Shown here piece by piece: positions 58,973-64,000 of a stretch of DNA of 64,000 bases. The DNA is from Siphonodentalium dalli. Lineage: Eukaryota; Mollusca; Scaphopoda; Gadilida; Siphonodentaliidae. The translations under genes and the position numbers were made by a program. The stretch covers positions 172,987,107 through 173,051,106 of the forward strand of contig CP136061.1 in NCBI GenBank assembly GCA_032622095.1. Direction: 5' to 3'. The notes under the pieces are model-generated. The model made no database searches, was not told where the DNA came from, and saw nothing but the letters and a program-made list of their open reading frames with translations. Position 1 is the stretch's first letter; each line of letters begins with the position of its first letter.

Positions 58973-60020
58973 TTAGTATGTCTGACATTTGCAGAATTAG
59001 GTCCCAAAAATGTGGATTTAATGACAATATTCTGTAAGGCAGGCTAGCATCACCAAATTCATCCTCAATCTGATTAGGCCTCAATGGCCAATAAAACCAA
59101 GGAACAGATTGAAGTCCTACAGTTGAAGTTGGTGATACACACCCATTGAGCACCTCAATTATGCATTTTATCTTCTGCAAATTAGGGGGACATTGAAACT
59201 GAACAGGTGGAAAAAAGTGACTAAATCAATGAAGTCCTACAGTTGAAGTTGGTGATACACACCCATTGAGCACCTCAATTATGCATTTTATCTTCTGCAA
59301 ATTAGGGGGACATTGAAACTGAACAGGTGGAAAAAGTGACTAAATCAAACTGTCAATTTGATACTTAGGATACTTCCCAGAAGATGAGGACTAAGCAGAA
59401 TTAGGTCCCTGGCTGGTGTATTTGGTGATGCTAGCATGCTGTATGGGGTAGCAACACTAAATTCACCATCTGGGGACCTCACTATGTAAATGTCAGACAC
59501 ACTATTTCCAGACTTGAAGAAATCAAAGCCATTCACAGTATCATTGAATGTCAGTCATCACCTAACATTGAATGGAAGCACCAGTTTGTTGTTAAATTGC
59601 TACAGATATGTTTAGATTAGAATAATACATGTCATCTGGCCAGTTTATATAATTAATGACCTGTACCTTTACAGATATATATGCCTCTGTGGTGAGAAGA
59701 GGTATTAAATTGAGAGGTGATATGGCTTGGAAGGGATGTTGGTTGATGGCAGGGTTGAGCCTGGGCCATGTGGGAGGGGGTGGGTGGGGGAGGGTGGAAT
59801 GTTTCCATAATTTCATTAAAGAGTAAAGTTTCATAACTCTGCAGATGTTATATATAATGGTGTCACTTTTTTTCAAATGTTTAAAAAAAATTGTCCCAGA
59901 AGATGAGGCCTAAGCAGAATAAGATAATTGAGGGTGTATTTGGTGATGCTAGCCTGCTGTATGGGGTAGCAACACTAAATTCACCATCTGGGGACTTCAT
60001 TCTGCAAATGTCAGACACAC
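58973..60020 (+). repeat. Hairpin modules 'AGAATGAGGTCCC / GGGGACCTCATTCT' and a 120-bp tandem pair
   Basis: Modules of AGAATTAGGTCC ... TGATGCTAGC ... AAATTCACCATCTGGGGACC recur near 58990, 59395 and 59900, as at 33733 and 34010. A pair of units starting TGAAGTCCTACAGTTGAAGT lies at about 59110 and 59230 (period 120 bp). Positions 59520-59880 are unassigned and include a G-rich GGGAGGGGGTGGGTGGGGGA tract near 59771. Confidence 0.65.
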
Positions 60021-60239
60021 TATGTCCAGGCTTGGAGAAATGAACAATGGACTATTCATTGTAGACTGGTAGAATAGTTGTTTAGCTAATGTCATGTCAT
60101 GTAATGACAGATGGCAAACTGGTCTGAAGCAAGCAGTCTGAAGCAAGAATATCGGGTGACCACACTATGATAAATTGGCTTTTTCAATAATGCAGGCTTC
60201 AGTGTTCTCTTAAAAATTAATAGTGCATAGCAAAGAGGT
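60021..60239. other. Intron sequence, nothing recognised
   Basis: No repeat partner recognised. Confidence 0.35.
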
Positions 60240-61098
60240 CTGAATTATAAAGGGCCATAACTCTGTTAAAATATATCGGATCAAACCCATATTTTAACTT
60301 GATCTGTATATAAGTGTCAAAAATTCATATACCAAATTTGGTGTTGATCAGATGAAAAATGTTTGAGTAATCCTGTCTTGGATGAATTCTATATCAAAAC
60401 AAGAGTGGAAGGGGTTAAATAAACAATACCAAAATCCATACAGATGAAGAACATGCTAAGAAAAATCTAGGTAAGAAATATGAGGCTGTGATGTGTCCTA
60501 AACAAAAATTAAAGGTCAAAATGCAAAAATAATTTTTTTTGTTTTTAAAGTTATGTCCCTGGCTCTGCCCCTATTTGACCCAGTGACCCCATTTGAACAA
60601 ATCTGAACCCCAGTCACCCAAGGTATCTATGTACCAAATATAAGCTAAATCGGCCAAATATTTTTTTAGAAGAAGTCATTGTAAGAATCACTGAGTTATG
60701 GCCCTGGTTTCTCAACTAATTGACCGGTTGACCTCATTTGAACAAATCTGAACACCAGTGACCCAAGGACCCTCCATACCAAATATTAGCTAAATCGGCC
60801 CAATGGTTCTGAACAAGAAGTCGTTGTAAGAATTACTATGGAGGAATAGAGTTATGGCCCTGGCTTCGCAACTATTTGACCCAGTGACCTCATTTGAACA
60901 AATCGGAATGAGAGTCACCTAGGGAACATCCACACCAAATATGAACCCATTTGGTCTTACGGTTCCAGAGGAGAAGATGTTCAAAGAATTGTTGACGGAC
61001 GGACGGATGGACGGACGGATGGACGGACGGATGGACGGACGGACGACGGACGAGGAGTGATGACTATAGCTCCACTGGAGACTTCGTCTCAGGTGAGC
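60240..61098 (+). mobile_element. Family P2 element, core and complete right end
   Basis: Begins in 'GGGCCATAACTCTG' type units, then P2 units from about 60480 (GTTATGTCCCTGGCTCTGCC, GACCCAGTGACC, AACAAATCTGAACCCCAGTC). A pure ACGG/ATGG microsatellite follows at about 60994-61045, then a terminal hairpin, AGCTCCAC-TGGAGAC-TTC-GTCTCA-GGTGAGCT, at 61067-61097. GGTGAGC at the end is the inverse of GCTCACC in P2 left ends (e.g. 32646). A clear P2 left end is not attached to this copy. Confidence 0.7.
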
Positions 61099-61430
61099 TA
61101 AAAAGTAAACACATGACCTATGATTTTTCTTGCATTTTCGTGATCAACTGGTGTCAATCTAGCTGGGTAAACATCACTGGTATGGCCGGCAGGCTTCAAT
61201 TCAGTGAATTTGGCCGAAACGTTAACACTGTCGCCTATGGGAAACCATTTAGTTCAGTGATTCCATATGAGCTGACTGTATCCAACAATAATAAATAGAA
61301 TTACTCCCCCTGGACCAATACTACTGCTAACGGGTATCAAACTTCAACTCAAGTCGTTTCTCAAAACATCTCAATAATTTTAATGAATTATTTCCTTATC
61401 TACATCATATAGTGCCATAAGAAGTCTCAC

Positions 61431-61502
61431 CTTGGCAGGTTCAGATAAGGTCAGTGTTGGAGCGAAGTTCAAGAACAGATTATTGCAATCTGTTTTCTTG
61501 GC
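61431..61502 (-). CDS. ACACA: Acetyl-CoA carboxylase exon (1st of 4 in the window), central domain
   Basis: A 72-bp exon, 24 codons, phase 0 at both ends. Acceptor TTGTTCTTTCTCAG (minus strand, ending at 61503) and donor GTGAGACTTC (from 61430). It encodes AKKTDCNNLFLNFAPTL and then TLSEPAK, matching vertebrate ACC1 VRTDCNHIFLNFVPTV ... PSK. It joins directly to [13 protein letters not shown] of the exon at 27600-27691, as in the family ([16 protein letters not shown]). The intron between them is 33.7 kb and contains the whole fold-back/satellite complex. The preceding exon (with the ...DELEVAFNNTN-type sequence) was not found up to 64000 and should lie to the right of the window. Confidence 0.93.
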
Positions 61503-61699
61503 CTGAGAAAGAACAAAATAAGTGTCCTTATAAAATATGTAGTCATCTAAATGCTATTGCAATCAAGTATGTGAATTTTTGTGATGATTCTTTAAATCAC
61601 ATTGGGTGTAGATATGCTGAAAAATAAAAGATGAATAAAGATAGTTACACCAGCAATGCTTCCTGGCAAGAGTTCCAAAATTTATAGTTGAAACACCCA
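61503..61699. other. Intron sequence upstream of the exon
   Basis: Contains the acceptor tract of the ACC exon; otherwise nothing recognised. Confidence 0.4.
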
Positions 61700-62390
61700 T
61701 AATTAAAGTGTCAATGACACTGTAGCTCAACTTGGAAAGGAGTAATTTTTTGAATAACAAAGAAGAAAGAAAGTAAACTAGAGGTCACCCCAAAGATCCA
61801 TATGAAGTTTGGTGATGATTTGATGAGGGATGTGGTCTGAAGGGTGCGCCAAAGGATTTAGTCATACAAAGAGTATATTTCAAGATGGCCACTGGCGGCC
61901 ATGTTTTTCAACGAATTTCGGTAAAATTAGGAGGCGCCCATCTAGAGGTCAAAGGATTTAGTCATGCAAAGAATAAAATCCAAGATGACTGCCGGCGGCC
62001 ATGTTTTTCATAAAAAAATTATTCAAATTTGATAGCTCCCATCAAGAGGTGATTCTAAACATGCCTGTAAATTTTCAAATTAATTCTCCAATTAATGCAT
62101 GCTGAGGGGTTTGCCGATGGATTAAAATTCGAAGTCCAAGATGGCTGCTGGTGGCCATGTTTTTTTTAACAAATTTCGGTCAAAATAGGAGGCTCCCATC
62201 TAGAGGTCACCCCAAAGATTCATATGAAGTTTGGTGATGATCGGATGAGGGATGTGGTCTGCAGGGTGTGCCAAAGGATTTAGTCATGCAAAGAGTAAAA
62301 TCCAAGATGGCTGTCGGCAGCCATGTATTTTCGTCGAAAATCGTGAAAAATTTGATTGCTCCCATCTACAGGTGATAATCATTGTACAGT
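61700..62390 (+). repeat. Old, unamplified relative of family E
   Basis: The left palindrome AGTGTCAATGACACT (61707-61721) and GTAGCTCAACTTGGAAAGG are well kept. They are followed by only three or four diverged units carrying GGATTTAGTCATGCAAAGAG and AAGATGGC-GCCGGCGGCCATG, with a different second half (GGAGGCGCCCATCTAGAGGTC, GGTGATGATCGGATGAGGGA). No microsatellite or right hairpin is seen. It shows the family without array expansion. Confidence 0.7.
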
Positions 62391-64000
62391 CAATTTCAGT
62401 TAATTGCATATCGTTTAAATGCATATTTCGGCTATTTGCATAAAATATGCATGCACCAAACCATTTTCTCATAAAAAGACTATTTTTTAATCGTTTATTT
62501 GCATAAGGGACGGACTCTATTCCGTTTTTATGCATACGAAAATCGCCAAAAATGTTGATGAGAAGGGGTAAAAAGTCACCTCATGGTGCCGAAATTATAG
62601 CAATTTGTAAAACTATTTACCTTGAAAAACGTATTTTATGGGAAAACTTAATACAAAGTTGTTGAAGATGACCATCGCGAGAGCGAAGACGGCAATTTTC
62701 AATTTCATAACACACGTGGTTTTCTATCTCTTAATTCTCATTAACAAGCTTCTGTTGATACACATTTCCTGTATGTTTCCATATTTATTTGTGAATTGCA
62801 TGATTTATTTAAATTTGTATATTTATTTGGTTGTTTGTTGAGTTTGTAAACGTTTGTAAACACCTGAAGTTCCAGTTGCAATTCTGAGGATTCAAAGTGA
62901 AAGGAAGATTTTCCCGGGAATACCACCAACAAGGAAGCCAATTACTAAACCGAAACCGAAACTAACGTGCTTTTCTATTTCTTCTAACATGCTTCTGTTC
63001 AAACATTTCCTGTTTCGAAACATTTCAGCGGTGGTAAGTAAGTATTTGCTATCAGCTTGTAGACAGCAAAAAAGATTGACGAACTTGAGAAATATAATAT
63101 TTTACTCAAAACGGAAAATTATACTTCGTAGGCAAGTGAGAATATTCAATAAAATGAAATAAAGTGAATCTTAAAATCTCATTTGTTTATTCAATTATAC
63201 TTCCCGGGGAAACCAATCGTTAACAGACATAAAATAGCACACCTGTCCAACAACCGTACTGTAAAAAAAAATTTCGTGTTCAGTGACAACGTCGGTATGT
63301 TCCTACATGTGGCCAAACACAAAGAACTGGCTTCCTGGTTATGTAAACACAGTGGGTATAATAATGGGACAGAAGGGGAAACTTGTCATTCAACAACCAT
63401 GTTTTCCAAACTACGTCAACGTTATACACTCGAAACAAAAATCAAGGTTATCGACATTAATATTTTTAAACTACATTTTGTTCACATTTTACCGTATAAA
63501 CAGTTTCAAACACGTGCTTGTCCATACCAGCAGAAATACAACTGTCTTTTGTCAGTACATTTTGTACTGTTAATTAATTACACTTACTGGCTTTTGTTAA
63601 ACATGCAATTAGTCGCTATTGTAACATCCTCTATGTGGACAACGGATCACGAATAAAGCACCGGGTTTAATATTTTCCTAATCGGATTAAGTCTGAACAT
63701 TGATATAAACTATAGACTACTATAGACTATAGATACGGGAATTACCGACAATAATTTAATGAATAGAAACATGTTTACATATTTAGTATAGAAATAACGG
63801 GATGGCTTATCATTAACTGAACAGCTGGTTGACATCACTGTTTCCCCAAGTTAGACCCAAAGGCTAAAACAACACTGTCTTTGTTTCTCATCCCGACACA
63901 CATGGTGTCGTGTTTATTCAATGATTTCAACTCATTAGTGTAACAATGGTTCACTATGATTTATTCTCGGGTTTTATCCGACCCTCAGCTCCCGATGCAG
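62391..64000. other. Intron sequence upstream of the first exon, nothing recognised
   Basis: A diverged direct repeat (ACGTG-TTTTCTAT-TCTT ... GCTTCTGTT ... ACATTTCCTGT) occurs at about 62711 and 62965. The longest open frame in the window (157 codons, plus strand, 63183-63656) lies here. It is antisense to ACC and shows no domain, signal peptide or family resemblance. No upstream ACC exon was found. Confidence 0.4.

Noticed and set aside
63183-63656. 157-codon open frame on the plus strand
   Set aside because: The longest open frame in the window, but there is no recognisable motif, no splice or initiation context that stands out, it is antisense to ACC, and the length is compatible with chance in 64 kb searched in six frames.

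Overview
The window looks like intronic DNA of a bivalve mollusc, or a close molluscan relative. The reasons are four short eukaryotic exons with canonical GT/AG splice sites on the minus strand, AT-rich and repeat-packed sequence between them, and repeat families built like the bivalve 'pearl' elements (a tandem core of about 160 bp, an ACGG-type microsatellite and a terminal hairpin). No bacterial-type gene, rRNA, tRNA or CRISPR array is visible. The species is an inference.

The one host gene is acetyl-CoA carboxylase (ACC), read right to left. Its exons are 61431-61502, 27600-27691, 12949-13060 and 1500-1655 (72, 92, 112 and 156 bp). They join in one frame into 144 codons covering the end of the ACC central domain and the approach to the carboxyltransferase domain. 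The introns are about 33.7, 14.5 and 11.3 kb. Earlier exons lie beyond 64000 and later ones before position 1.

Layout, left to right. 1-3.7 kb: last exon plus fragments of pearl-like repeats. 3.96-8.72 kb: a satellite-like array of about 161-bp units, one element nested in another. 8.79-9.42 kb: a frameshifted SGNH-hydrolase pseudogene. 9.60-11.38 kb: an element with 157-bp terminal inverted repeats and a helix-turn-helix relic. 12.0-16.9 kb: an exon and mixed repeats. 16.92-27.08 kb: a 3.78-kb tandem duplication whose second copy took a 2.6-kb Harbinger-like insertion with a TAA target duplication. 27.6-28.0 kb: an exon and a piggyBac-type MITE. 28-38 kb: several repeat families. 38.33-56.27 kb: a giant fold-back element whose left arm is split by a 13.4-kb composite of satellite-bearing elements, which carries its own 5.24-kb tandem duplication, reverse-transcriptase relics and a cluster of 18-bp palindromes. 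56.4-61.1 kb: a minisatellite, a second copy of the 32.6-34.2 kb segment and further pearl-like repeats. 61.4-64 kb: an exon and an old relative of the satellite element.

The most notable points are the interrupted fold-back and the fact that at least four repeat families with unrelated cores share one modular plan: 5' palindrome, short subterminal inverted repeat, tandem core, ACGG-type microsatellite, 3' hairpin. That plan resembles non-autonomous Helitron/Helentron-type elements.
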